From Paracoccus sediminicola (lineage in GTDB: Bacteria; Pseudomonadota; Alphaproteobacteria; Rhodobacterales; Rhodobacteraceae), in contig NZ_CP115768.1 in assembly GCF_027912835.1 (NCBI RefSeq), positions 1,897,501 through 1,961,500 on the forward strand: DNA of 64,000 nucleotides, written 5' to 3'. The translations under genes were made by a program, and so were the position numbers. The notes beneath the pieces were generated by a model. It did not search any database, was not told the origin of the DNA, and saw only the letters and a program-made list of their open reading frames with translations. Positions within the stretch are counted from its first letter, which is position 1. Each line of letters opens with the position of its first letter. Below are positions 28,482 to 37,430 of this stretch, in pieces.

Positions 28482-28510
28482 AAAAGGCCGTCCTTCGGGG
28501 CGGCCTTTTT
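28482..28510 (+). terminator. Rho-independent terminator of groESL
   Basis: Stem GGCCGTCC / GGGCGGCC (one G-T pair) with a TTCG tetraloop, preceded by AAAA and followed by TTTTT, starts 25 bases after groEL. This is a classic bidirectional-looking terminator. Confidence 0.92.
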
Positions 28511-28645
28511 GCTTGGCGTGGCGTTGCAGCTTTTCCGGAAAGGCTGGCGCATCCGCGGCGCCGCGGTGTCTCGGCTGATGCCACCCGATGGGAAAACCCG
28601 CCCCGGCAGTGCGAAGCGGGCCGTCTTGAGCGAGCGCAAGCCCGC

Positions 28646-30241
28646 TCAGGTGAAGATGAAATAGGTCGAGATCACGATCAGCACCACCGTCGCCCCCATC
28701 GGCTTGACCAATGGCCAGGGCGTCATGTCCACCGCCTTGCTGTCTCGTGCGATATAAGCCGGCTCCATCGGGCGCAGCTTTCCGATCAGCAGCATGATGC
28801 AGATATTCAGCACGAACAGAATCGCCATGACGTGCAGGTAATGCGGATAGTTTTCGGCCCCGACGACATAGGGTTTCAGTACGAACTGGCTGAGGATGTA
28901 CAGCCCCACGCCCGAGGCAAGGCCGATCTTGGCGGCAATCGGCGGCACATGCCTGGTGAAGATACCGACCAGGATGATGGTCAGGATCGGGATCGAATAG
29001 CAGCCATTCACCTCTTGCAGATAGCCGAACAGACCCTGTGGCGCGTTGGCGATGAAGGGCGCAATCGTCATGGCAGCAATGGCCAGAATGGCGCCGAATT
29101 TCTTGCCCGCGCTCACCGTCTGGGCGTCGCTGGCGTCCTGATTGAAGTATTGTCGATAGATATCCACGCCGAACAGCGTCACGGAACTGTTCAGCGCCGA
29201 GTTGAACGAGCTGAGGATCGCGCCGAACAGCACCGCCGCAAAGAAGCCGCGCAGCGGGAAGGGCAGCACCTCGGTCACCAGCATCGGATAGGCGGCATCG
29301 GCCACATCGAGCTCGCCATTGAACAAATGCCAAGCGATGATGCCCGGAAGCACCACAATGATCGGGCCAAGGATTTTGAGGAAGGCGGCGAGGATCAAGC
29401 CCTTCTGCCCCTCTTTCAGGTCCCGGGCACCGAGCGCCCGCTGGATGATCGCCTGGTTCGTGCCCCAGTAGAACAATTGCACCAGCATCATGCCGGTGAA
29501 GATGGTCGCGAAGGGCACCGAGGCGTTCGGTCCGCCGATCGCGTCGAATTTCTCGGGGTTCTCGGTCCAGAGGATGTTCAGCCCCTCGAAGACGCTACCG
29601 CCGCCAATCGCCATCAAGCCGAAGATCGGCACCAGCAACCCACCCAGGAACAGCCCGACCGCATTGATCGTATCGGACACGGCAACAGCCTTAAGCCCGC
29701 CGAAAATCGCATAGATCGAGCCGACGATGCCGATGGCCCAGACAGTGATCCACAGCGCAGTCGTATCGCCGACGCCAAGCACGCCTGGCACGTCAAACAT
29801 CGTCGAAAGCGCAAGCGCCCCCGAATAAAGCACGATGGGCAGCAGCACGATCACATAGCCCGAAAGGAACAGCAGCGAGGTCGCCGTCTTGGTGCCGTTG
29901 TCATAGCGTTCGCGCAGGAAGCCGGGGATGGTCGAAATGCCCGATCTCAGATAGCGCGGCAGCAAGACAAGCGCGGCAACCACGATAGAGATCGCGGCCA
30001 GCGTCTCCCACGCCATGACGAGAATGCCTTCGGAGTAGGCCTGGCCGGTCAGGCCGACGATCTGCTCGGTCGACAGGTTGGTCAGAAGCAGCGAACCGGC
30101 AATGACAGGAGCCGTCAGAGAGCGCCCGCCGAGGAAATAACCGTCGGAATGATGCTCGTCCGTGCCGCGTGTCCAGCGATAGGACAAATAGGCGACAAGC
30201 GCTGTGAAACCGAGAAATATAATGAAATTAAACGCGCCCAT
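28646..30241 (-). CDS. Sodium/solute symporter (SLC5/SSS family, vSGLT-like)
   Basis: A 531-residue sodium-coupled transporter with about fourteen hydrophobic segments. Family marks are GGRSLTAPVIAGSLLLTNLS (near 38-57), the TEQIVGLTGQAYSEG segment that lies in the substrate/Na path, YAIFGGLKAVAVSDTINAVG near 180, and SSFNSALNSSVTLFGVDIYR, which resembles the Na2-site helix of sugar-type SSS. It most resembles the sodium:sugar branch, but the substrate is not certain. It is monocistronic and faces groEL tail-to-tail. Confidence 0.87.
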   Translation of the reverse strand: MGAFNFIIFLGFTALVAYLSYRWTRGTDEHHSDGYFLGGRSLTAPVIAGSLLLTNLSTEQIVGLTGQAYSEGILVMAWETLAAISIVVAALVLLPRYLRSGISTIPGFLRERYDNGTKTATSLLFLSGYVIVLLPIVLYSGALALSTMFDVPGVLGVGDTTALWITVWAIGIVGSIYAIFGGLKAVAVSDTINAVGLFLGGLLVPIFGLMAIGGGSVFEGLNILWTENPEKFDAIGGPNASVPFATIFTGMMLVQLFYWGTNQAIIQRALGARDLKEGQKGLILAAFLKILGPIIVVLPGIIAWHLFNGELDVADAAYPMLVTEVLPFPLRGFFAAVLFGAILSSFNSALNSSVTLFGVDIYRQYFNQDASDAQTVSAGKKFGAILAIAAMTIAPFIANAPQGLFGYLQEVNGCYSIPILTIILVGIFTRHVPPIAAKIGLASGVGLYILSQFVLKPYVVGAENYPHYLHVMAILFVLNICIMLLIGKLRPMEPAYIARDSKAVDMTPWPLVKPMGATVVLIVISTYFIFT

Positions 30242-30390
30242 GGAGTCTCCTCCCGAGAATCTGGGGTTAATTCACCTTAATTCCGACAACTCTATGGTGA
30301 GAAATTTCCGCGGTCCATACGCCGGTCCGCGCGCCCCCGCCACGCGCGACAAAATTGCCCATCGGCGAGAGACAGGGGCCGTGCCGAGGC

Positions 30391-31956
30391 TCAGTCCCGG
30401 ATCGCGGGCGAGACACCCATCGCCTTGCAAAGCGACTGGAATCGCGCCTCTGCCACCTCGCCGAACAAGGCGCGGCCGGTCTTGGTCAGCGACAGTTCCA
30501 GCGTTTCCTTCTTGCGCGACAGCCTGAGCGCGCCAGCCTCGGACGGATCCTTGATCGAGAACATCGCGCCAAAGCGCATCGCCTTGCCAAGCACTTCGGC
30601 CGCGCGAAGCTCCTCATCCGACAGCATCGCGAAAAGCGGTGCCATGGGCGAGGTGGCGCGGGAGTTCTTATAGCGGTGCAGCAGCGAGACACCAAGAAAC
30701 ACCCGCTCGGGATGGGAAAGGGCTGCCATATTCGCGCGGGTGATATTGTCGAAACAGGCATCGGCGCGATAATCGGGATGGGTGCGCCAGGCCGTGTCAT
30801 GCAGCAGGCAGGCGGCCCGGATGAGGCGGGCCCGTTCCGGCGGCGCGTCCTCGAACAGCGGCAGCAGAAACTGATACAGCTTCTTGCCGAAACCCGGCAT
30901 CCGCGCCATCTGCCGTTCGGTGAAGCGCGCCGATTCCAGCAACGGATCGCGACCGCGCAGGCTGCCCGACATATGTTCGTAAAGCAGCCCTTCACGGATA
31001 CCATAGGAGGAGACAGCGAGTTCTTTCGGCTTGAAGGTCTCGACCAGCTGGCGCAGCACGAGGCTCGCCAGCGGCACCAGCTCCATCCGCGAATTCGAGA
31101 TGCCAACCCGCGACCGCAGCGTCTGAAGATCGCTTTTCGAGATCCAGTTGACCGTCTGTTCAACCGCCTGAGGGGTCATCACATATTCATGCAGCACCGT
31201 CATCGGATAGGCGGTGCGTTCCATATCGAGGCGGGCAATGGCGCGCCACGACCCGCCGACCAGATAGATCCGGTCGTGATCGGTGCCGACCTTCTGAGCC
31301 AGCTCTTCCATGACGCTGCGGATATGTTTGCGCAGACCATCCTCGCCGCCCTTGACCTGTTGCAGCCGGAACGGCCCGAGCTGCGATGTCGCGCGGCGCC
31401 CGACCTTGCCCTTGCCGTCGAGCACTGCAAGCTCCATCGAGTTGCCGCCGATGTCGCAAACGAGCCCTTTCGCCTCTGGCCAGCCAAGCAGCACCCCTTG
31501 CGCCGAAAAACGTGCCTCTTCCTCGCCGTCGATGACGTTCAGCTTGAGCCCGGTCTCTTTTTCGACCCGCTTCCGAAACTCCGGCCCATCCTCGGCGTCG
31601 CGCACCGCGGCGGTCGCCACCACGGTCATCGGGCGCACCTTCATGCCTTCGGCGATGGCTGCGAAGCGCGACAGCGCAGTATAAGCACGCTCGATCCCTT
31701 CAGGGTTGAGCCGCCCCGTCGAGGCCATGTCCTTTCCCAGCCCCGCCATCACCTTTTCATTGTAGAAATAGGCCGGTGAGCGGGCGGCGCCGTCAAAGAT
31801 CACCAGACGGATAGAGTTGGACCCCACATCGACCACCCCCACGCGGGACAGCGCGCGTGCCGAGGCATCCTCGAAAAGCCCCTCGAACGGATCGTCGGTT
31901 TTCGCCTTGCCGTTCATTGGAAAGCTCCTGATTCCGGTCGGGGCATTTTCGTTCAT
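30391..31956 (-). CDS. ppx: Exopolyphosphatase (Ppx/GppA family)
   Basis: A 521-residue phosphatase that shortens polyphosphate or acts on pppGpp. The ASKHA-fold phosphate loop is VVDVGSNSIRLVIFDG near residue 40. Next come MTVVATAAVRDAEDG, the catalytic-Glu region DGEEEARFSAQG, and GLVCDIGGNSMELAVLDG (second phosphate loop). A C-terminal HD-like helical part (LIRAACLLHDTAWRTHPDYRA) is present. Two starts have good ribosome-binding sites: 31956 (AGGAA) and 31917 (AGGAG). It follows ppk by twelve bases, the usual order for making and degrading polyphosphate. Confidence 0.93.
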   Translation of the reverse strand: MNENAPTGIRSFPMNGKAKTDDPFEGLFEDASARALSRVGVVDVGSNSIRLVIFDGAARSPAYFYNEKVMAGLGKDMASTGRLNPEGIERAYTALSRFAAIAEGMKVRPMTVVATAAVRDAEDGPEFRKRVEKETGLKLNVIDGEEEARFSAQGVLLGWPEAKGLVCDIGGNSMELAVLDGKGKVGRRATSQLGPFRLQQVKGGEDGLRKHIRSVMEELAQKVGTDHDRIYLVGGSWRAIARLDMERTAYPMTVLHEYVMTPQAVEQTVNWISKSDLQTLRSRVGISNSRMELVPLASLVLRQLVETFKPKELAVSSYGIREGLLYEHMSGSLRGRDPLLESARFTERQMARMPGFGKKLYQFLLPLFEDAPPERARLIRAACLLHDTAWRTHPDYRADACFDNITRANMAALSHPERVFLGVSLLHRYKNSRATSPMAPLFAMLSDEELRAAEVLGKAMRFGAMFSIKDPSEAGALRLSRKKETLELSLTKTGRALFGEVAEARFQSLCKAMGVSPAIRD

Positions 31957-31968
31957 CCCGGTTCTTCC

Positions 31969-34161
31969 TCAATCAGCACTATGGGTCAAGGCGGGCACAT
32001 CGCCGGCCCCGGCACGGCCCCGGCCCGAGAGCGAGGGGTTCTCCATGAAGAAGCGATGGCAGTTGAACAGGTCGTCGCGCCCGGCGGGCAAGTGGCGCAG
32101 ATAGCGCCCATCCGGTTGCAGCACCCAGCTTTGTGCTTCATCCGCCATGTTGGCAGCCATGATCTGGCTGACGATCTGGGCTTTCACCGTCTCGTTCTTG
32201 CATTCCACCTGCGCCTCGACACGCCGGTTGAGGTTGCGCCCCATCCAGTCCGCCGAGCTGATAAACACGCGCGCCTTGCGGGATGGCAGCCCGTGCCCTG
32301 CCCCGAAACAGACGATGCGGGAATGTTCGAGGAAGCGGCCGACGATGGACTTCACCCGGATATTCTCAGACAAACCGGCGATGCCCGGCCGCACGCCGCA
32401 GATGCCCCGGATCACGAGGTCGATCTGCACCCCGGCCTGGCTCGCGGCATAAAGCGCGTCGATCACGTCGGGCTCGATCAGCGAGTTCATCTTGGCCCAG
32501 ATCGCCGCAGGGCGCCCGGCCTTCGCCATCTCGGCCTCGCGCCCGATCATCTCGATCAGCCGGTCCTTCATCCCGGTCGGAGAAATGCTGAGATTCTCCA
32601 GCCCCTCTGGCTGCACATAGCCTGAGAGGAAATTGAAGACCTTGGTCGCATCCCGCCCGAGCGCCGGGTCGCAGGTGAACAGCGACAGGTCGGTATAGAT
32701 CCGCGCGGTGATCGGGTGGTAATTGCCAGTGCCGTAATGGGTATAGGTGACAAGCGCGTCGCCCTCGCGCCGGACCACCGTGCTGATCTTGGCATGGGTC
32801 TTGTAGTTCACGAAGCCATAGACAACATGCGCCCCGGCCCGTTCCAGCCGCCGCGACTGGCGGATATTGGCAGCCTCGTCGAAGCGCGCCTTGAGTTCGA
32901 CGAGCGCCGTGACCGATTTCCCGGCCTCTGCCGCTTCGCAAAGCGCCTCGACGATCGGGCTTTCCCGGCTGGTGCGATAAAGCGTCTGCTTGATCGCCAG
33001 CACATCGGGATCGCGCGCCGCCTGCTTGAGATAGCGCACCACCATGTCGAAAGTCTCGTATGGGTGCTGCAACAGCATGTCCTTCTGCCGGATCGCCGCG
33101 AACATGTCGCCGCCGTGATCCTGCACCCGCTCGGGCACGCGCGGATTGAAGGCCGGCCATTGCAGGTCGCGGCGATCATCGAGGATGAGCTCCTTCAGGT
33201 CGGACACGCCGAGCAGGCCAGAGGCCTGGACCACCTCGTCAGGATCGACATGCAGCTCGTTCATGACGATCTGGCGCAGCCGTTCGGGCGCGCCCTCGGT
33301 AATCTTCAGCCGCACCACGCTGCCGCGGCGGCGGCGTTTCAGCGCGGTTTCGAATTCACGGACCAGATCCTCGGCTTCCTCTTCGACCTCAAGATCAGAG
33401 TCGCGCAGCACCCGAAAGGCGCAATGCCCCGTGTCCCGATAGCCGGGAAACAGGCTGCCGAGATGCATCAGCAGCAGATCCTCCAGCCGGACGAATCGCG
33501 ACCCGCCCGGTAACCGGACAAAGCGCGAGAGCTGCGCCGGGATCGGCAAAAGCGCCTGCATCTGCCGCCCGTCGGATTCGCGGGCGAGTTCGAGCGCAAG
33601 CGAGAAACCGGCATTCGGGATGAACGGGAACGGATGCGCCGGGTCGATCGCGAGCGGGGACAGAACCGGCAGCACCTGCTCGGTGAAGTGCTCGTGCAGA
33701 TAGGCCAGTTCTTCGGGCGTGATCCGGTCGCGAGAGAGAATGATGATGCCCTCCTGCTCCAGCTCGGCGCGAAGACCGTTCCACACGGTCTGCTGCGCTC
33801 GCATGAGGCGCCGAGCATCTGCATGAATCAGGCGCAACTGCTCAGCCGGGGTCTTGCCGTCCTGCGACGGGATGGTATTGCCCTCGCGCATCAGCTCGCG
33901 CAGCCCGGCCACCCGCACAGTGTAGAACTCATCCAGATTCGCCGCGGAAATGGCGAGAAAACGCAGCCTTTCCAACAGCGGCACGCGCAGATTCCGCGCC
34001 TCGTCCAGGACGCGCCAATTGAAGCTGAGCCAGCTCAGCTCACGGTTGAAAAAGCGCGAAGGACCGCGCGGCGGCCCGGCTGGCAGCGTCACCGGCTCGG
34101 GCGCACGATATCTAAGGAAGTCAGCTTTGGTCATGGGCGTCGTCTTTGCTGGCCCTCCCAT
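31969..34161 (-). CDS. ppk: Polyphosphate kinase 1
   Basis: Makes polyphosphate from ATP at the inner membrane. It has the four PPK1 domains: [19 protein letters not shown] at the N-terminus, the central head [14 protein letters not shown] part, then the two phospholipase-D-like C-terminal domains with [19 protein letters not shown] and the active-site His region [16 protein letters not shown] near 450. The second half ends in [18 protein letters not shown]. Its 730 residues are normal; the ATG at 34134 (721 residues) is possible. It is followed by ppx and preceded, after about 100 bases, by hdaA on the same strand. Confidence 0.96.
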   Translation of the reverse strand: MGGPAKTTPMTKADFLRYRAPEPVTLPAGPPRGPSRFFNRELSWLSFNWRVLDEARNLRVPLLERLRFLAISAANLDEFYTVRVAGLRELMREGNTIPSQDGKTPAEQLRLIHADARRLMRAQQTVWNGLRAELEQEGIIILSRDRITPEELAYLHEHFTEQVLPVLSPLAIDPAHPFPFIPNAGFSLALELARESDGRQMQALLPIPAQLSRFVRLPGGSRFVRLEDLLLMHLGSLFPGYRDTGHCAFRVLRDSDLEVEEEAEDLVREFETALKRRRRGSVVRLKITEGAPERLRQIVMNELHVDPDEVVQASGLLGVSDLKELILDDRRDLQWPAFNPRVPERVQDHGGDMFAAIRQKDMLLQHPYETFDMVVRYLKQAARDPDVLAIKQTLYRTSRESPIVEALCEAAEAGKSVTALVELKARFDEAANIRQSRRLERAGAHVVYGFVNYKTHAKISTVVRREGDALVTYTHYGTGNYHPITARIYTDLSLFTCDPALGRDATKVFNFLSGYVQPEGLENLSISPTGMKDRLIEMIGREAEMAKAGRPAAIWAKMNSLIEPDVIDALYAASQAGVQIDLVIRGICGVRPGIAGLSENIRVKSIVGRFLEHSRIVCFGAGHGLPSRKARVFISSADWMGRNLNRRVEAQVECKNETVKAQIVSQIMAANMADEAQSWVLQPDGRYLRHLPAGRDDLFNCHRFFMENPSLSGRGRAGAGDVPALTHSAD

Positions 34162-34257
34162 ATAACTAGCTGTCTGAAAAGGCGAGTATATTTCGCCAAC
34201 AATTCGAACGGAAAGCGGTGCCGCGCGGCAGCTCGCTCAGCGGCCATTCAGCAGGAC

Positions 34258-34944
34258 TCACCCCTGGCCGGAGATCCGCGCGAGTATATCCGATGCGAGC
34301 GCCCGCGTCAGCGGTTTGCGCGCCGACAGCGCCTCGGTATCGAGCGCCGCCACAAGCCGGCGGGCCAGCCCAAGGTCGCGGTCCATGCGGCGCACCAGCC
34401 AGTCGATCAGCCCGGAAGGCACCGTCACCTGACGATCCGCGAACAGCTTGACCAGGACCGCCGCCAGCAGCGCCTCGTCCGGAGCCCGGATCCGCACCTG
34501 CGGCATGGCCGACATTCGGCTGGCCAGATCGGGCAGTGACAGGCCCCAGTCTCGCGGCGGGTGGCGTGCCGTCAACAGCAGCCAGCAATCCCGCGTCGCA
34601 CAGAGATTCCACAGATGGAACAGTGCCTGCTCGGCCCCGGCGGCATTCCCCACGCGGTCGCAATCCTCGACCACCGCAGCGCCTCCCTCGGCGGCCAGCC
34701 GGTCGGCATAATCGGGTCGCAACGCCGAAGCCATAACCCGCCCTGCGCCGGTTTCCGCCCGCCAGATGCTCGCAAGATGCGTCTTTCCCGAACCCTCGGG
34801 GCCGGTCAGCAACATCCGGCCCTGCGGCCAGTGCTCCGGCGCATCGAGCGTCTGGACCGCAAGCGCGTTCGCTGGTGTGACGAGAAAATCGTCGCGCCCC
34901 AAGGCCGGCTCATGCGCCAGATCGAGTGTGAGCTGACGTGCCAA
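34258..34944 (-). CDS. hdaA: DnaA-inactivating ATPase-domain protein HdaA
   Basis: A 228-residue AAA+ protein resembling the ATPase domain of DnaA without its DNA-binding domain. This is the HdaA/Hda type that, with the sliding clamp, promotes ATP hydrolysis by DnaA and prevents over-initiation. Walker A is LLTGPEGSGKTHLASIW near residue 45. The N-terminal MARQLTLDLAHEPAL contains QLTLDL, a clamp-binding-type motif. The lid ends SARKPLTRALASDIL. It starts six bases after the PerM-like gene. Confidence 0.88.
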   Translation of the reverse strand: MARQLTLDLAHEPALGRDDFLVTPANALAVQTLDAPEHWPQGRMLLTGPEGSGKTHLASIWRAETGAGRVMASALRPDYADRLAAEGGAAVVEDCDRVGNAAGAEQALFHLWNLCATRDCWLLLTARHPPRDWGLSLPDLASRMSAMPQVRIRAPDEALLAAVLVKLFADRQVTVPSGLIDWLVRRMDRDLGLARRLVAALDTEALSARKPLTRALASDILARISGQG

Positions 34945-34950
34945 GCCCGG

Positions 34951-36120
34951 TCAGCCGGCGTCGAAATCGTGGCGGGCGGGCTCGTTCGGGCGGGCGTTCA
35001 GCTTGTGACCGGCCAGCGTGCCCTCGGGCGCGATCTCGACAAGGATCGGCGGCGGCGGATCGGGCAAGCGGGTCTGCCCCGTGTAAAGCGGGCTCTCGAC
35101 ATAGCGCTCGGTCATGAAGCGGACCAGCACCCCGAGCGCCGCCGCCAGCGGCACCGCCACCATCAGCCCGACGAAACCGAAGAGCGAGCCAAAGACCGAC
35201 AGCGCGAGCAGCAGCCAGACCGGGTGCAGACCGACATGGTTGCCGACGATCTTGGGCTGGAGGTAATTGCCCTCGACCACCTGCCCGGTGACGAAGATGG
35301 CGATGACCGCGCCGATCCAGACCGGCTCGCCCCAGAAGGTGAACAGCGCCACACCGATGGCGGTCGCACCGCCGATCAGCACGCCGACATAAGGGATGAA
35401 GGACAGGATCGCAGCACCCATGCCGATGGCGAGCCCATAGGGCAGACCGACCGCCATCAGCCCCAGCGAATAGAATATGCCGAGAATCAGGATGACCGTC
35501 CCCTGCCCGCGCAGAAAACCCGACAGCGTCTCGTCGATCTCGCCCGCCAGCCTGCGGATCACCGGCGCATGCTGCCGGGGCAGCAGCGCATCGACACGCG
35601 CGACCAGATTGTCCCAGTCGAGCAGCAGATAGAACGCCACCACCGGCACGATCACCAGCAGCGCGATCACGCTGACCACCCCGGCCACCGATCCGAGCAC
35701 CGAACTGAGGATATCACCGCCCCGCTCGCCGATCAGCGTGGCCAGGTTGCTCAGCCCGGCGCGAATCGTGCCGCCTTCCGGGAGAAGGCCGGGGAAGCGC
35801 GCCACCATAAAGGCCTGGAATTCGTCGATCATGCCAGGCGCGGCATTGATGAGCTGCGTGGCCTGGCGGATGATCATTGGCGCGAGGAACAGGATAAAGG
35901 TCGCGAAGGCCAGCAGCGCAATCACCGTGATCAGCACCACCGCCCAGATCCGGCTCAGCCCTGCACGCTCCAGCCGGTCGGCCAGCGGATCCAGCAGATA
36001 GGCCACGCCGGCCCCGATGATGAAGGGAAGAATGGCCTGGCCAAGCAGCCACAGCCCGAGAAACAGCGTGATCGCCGCCGCGCCCCACCAAATCACCTGT
36101 GACCTCGTTGACATCTGCAT
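34951..36120 (-). CDS. AI-2E family transporter (PerM-like)
   Basis: A 389-residue membrane protein of the PerM/AI-2E family with seven to eight hydrophobic segments. Typical sequences are FIIGAGVAYLLDPLADRLER near residue 35, a central soluble stretch, and PYGLAIGMGAAILSFIPYVGV near 250, followed by VVEGNYLQPKIVGNHVGLHP. Family members have been linked to autoinducer-2 or sodium/proton transport, but the substrate here is unknown. In Rhodobacteraceae it usually neighbours hdaA, as here. The start is the first ATG; MSTRSQV is an alternative two codons in. Confidence 0.9.
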   Translation of the reverse strand: MQMSTRSQVIWWGAAAITLFLGLWLLGQAILPFIIGAGVAYLLDPLADRLERAGLSRIWAVVLITVIALLAFATFILFLAPMIIRQATQLINAAPGMIDEFQAFMVARFPGLLPEGGTIRAGLSNLATLIGERGGDILSSVLGSVAGVVSVIALLVIVPVVAFYLLLDWDNLVARVDALLPRQHAPVIRRLAGEIDETLSGFLRGQGTVILILGIFYSLGLMAVGLPYGLAIGMGAAILSFIPYVGVLIGGATAIGVALFTFWGEPVWIGAVIAIFVTGQVVEGNYLQPKIVGNHVGLHPVWLLLALSVFGSLFGFVGLMVAVPLAAALGVLVRFMTERYVESPLYTGQTRLPDPPPPILVEIAPEGTLAGHKLNARPNEPARHDFDAG

Positions 36121-36164
36121 GATGTGCCCTTTGCGCAGCCGTGTTGGCCCTCTATATCGGGCGC

Positions 36165-36587
36165 ATGGGCAATTACGTCAATCTGATGAAACTCTGCGTC
36201 GGCGCCGAGGGGCCGGAGGATCTGGAGGCATTTCAGAAACGCCGCTTCGGCAAGGCGCCGGCCAGCCATGTGACACGGATGTGGCCCAAGCGCGAATCCG
36301 AGCTGCTGGCCGGAGGATCGGTCTATTGGGTGTTCAAGGGCACGATGCTGGCACGCCAGAGGCTGATCGGGCTGGAAGAGCGTATCGGCGACGACGGCAT
36401 CCGCCGCTGCGCGCTGATCCTCGACCGAGAGCTGGTCCGCGTCGCCGCCGTTCCGCGCCGCCCGTTCCAGGGCTGGCGCTATCTTCAGATCGAGGATGCC
36501 CCGCCCGATCTTCCCCAGCATCGCGCCCATGATGACAAATTGCCCCCGCATCTGGCCGCCGAACTGGCCGAGATGGGGCTGCGCTGA
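36165..36587 (+). CDS. DUF1489-family protein
   Basis: A 140-residue protein of an alphaproteobacterial family of unknown function. The N-terminus NYVNLMKLCVGAEGPEDLEA is the family signature, followed by HVTRMWPKRESELLAGGSVYWVFKGTMLARQ and the end of the family, APPDLPQHRAHDDKLPPHLAAELAEMG. It is rich in basic residues. The start at 36165 keeps only the family-conserved N-terminus. It is divergent from the AI-2E gene across 44 bases. Confidence 0.9.
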   Translation: MGNYVNLMKLCVGAEGPEDLEAFQKRRFGKAPASHVTRMWPKRESELLAGGSVYWVFKGTMLARQRLIGLEERIGDDGIRRCALILDRELVRVAAVPRRPFQGWRYLQIEDAPPDLPQHRAHDDKLPPHLAAELAEMGLR

Positions 36588-36629
36588 AGGCTTGACGCGG
36601 CACGGCTTCCGGGATACCGCAACGCTGAC

Positions 36630-36703
36630 GCGGGTGTAGCTCAATGGTAGAGCAGAAGCTTCCCAAGCTTACGACGAGGGTTCGATTCCCTTCACCCGCT
36701 CCA
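36630..36703 (+). tRNA. tRNA-Gly (anticodon CCC)
   Basis: A 74-base tRNA with acceptor GCGGGTG / CACCCGC, discriminator T, encoded CCA, and a D arm GCTC-AATGGTA-GAGC. The anticodon loop is TTCCCAA (anticodon CCC). The anticodon stem has one G-A mismatch at its top. The T arm is GAGGG-TTCGATT-CCCTT. It reads GGG glycine codons. Confidence 0.96.
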
Positions 36704-36859
36704 TCCTCTTTCTCCAACCCGACCATGTTCGCCCAGTTTCGATGCCGCGATTTATCGTGGCTGGCCTGGTGTCTGTCTCAATTCCGTAACCTCCTGTTAG
36801 TCTTCCGGCGCTAAAGCTTGTGATGCAAGCCGGGGCGCCCTGCATCTGCATGACGGCGG

Positions 36860-36888
36860 TTGACACTGTCCTGCGCAGCCGATGTTAT
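36860..36888 (+). promoter_or_regulatory. Predicted promoter of the TRAP operon
   Basis: A consensus TTGACA (36860-36865) lies 17 bases before TGTTAT (36883-36888); the dctQ start is 27 bases after. I see no obvious operator. Confidence 0.55.
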
Positions 36889-36914
36889 CGTGCCAAGCAA
36901 AAAACGGGGGAGGC

Positions 36915-37430
36915 ATGATCAGGATAATCGACGGGCTGAACGAGGCAGTCGGAAGGGTTGTCTCGCTCTTCGCCGGCGTCTTTGCGGCCATCGTGATTTA
37001 CGATGTCTTCATGCGCTATGTGTTGCGTGAGCCGACCCCCTGGGCTTTCGACATGACGAAGATGATCTTCGGTTTCTATTTCATCATGCTCGGAGGATAT
37101 GCGCTGCGGCATCAGGCCCATGTGCGCGTCGATCTGCTGACCGCGACATTGGGACGCGGCACGCGCCGCTGGGTCGAGATCCTTGGCTATATTATCTTCT
37201 TCCTGCCCTTCAGCCTGGTCTTCATGCTGTATAGCTGGCAATTCGGTCTGCGTTCGCTGGCGCAAGGCGAGCTGACCTATGGTGCGGTGCAGCTTCCGGT
37301 GTATCCCATCAAGCTGGCGATGGGCGTCGCGGCGTGCCTGCTGTTCCTTCAGGGCATTTCCGAACTGCTGAAGCTGATCTTCGACCGTGCCGACCACCTC
37401 CCCGCCGAGGAGCCTCTGGATGCTCGATAA
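36915..37430 (+). CDS. TRAP transporter small permease (DctQ-type)
   Basis: A 171-residue, four-segment membrane protein forming the small subunit of a tripartite ATP-independent periplasmic transporter. Segments lie near residues 17-40, 55-75, 95-118 and 135-155. Typical motifs are IVIYDVFMRYVLREPTPW and GYALRHQAHVRVDLLT. The start at 36915 has a GGGGGAGG site. It overlaps the large permease by 11 bases. Here the order is dctQ-dctM-dctP; the ligand is unknown. Confidence 0.9.
   Translation: MIRIIDGLNEAVGRVVSLFAGVFAAIVIYDVFMRYVLREPTPWAFDMTKMIFGFYFIMLGGYALRHQAHVRVDLLTATLGRGTRRWVEILGYIIFFLPFSLVFMLYSWQFGLRSLAQGELTYGAVQLPVYPIKLAMGVAACLLFLQGISELLKLIFDRADHLPAEEPLDAR

Noticed and set aside
28832..30280. 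A 482-codon plus-strand frame rich in His, Asp and Arg
   Set aside because: It is antisense to the SSS transporter gene.
36334..36726. Minus-strand open frames starting EGNRTLVVSLGSFCSTIELHP and ending RVKGIEPSS
   Set aside because: They read through the antisense of tRNA-Gly at 36630-36703, and the first also overlaps the DUF1489 gene.
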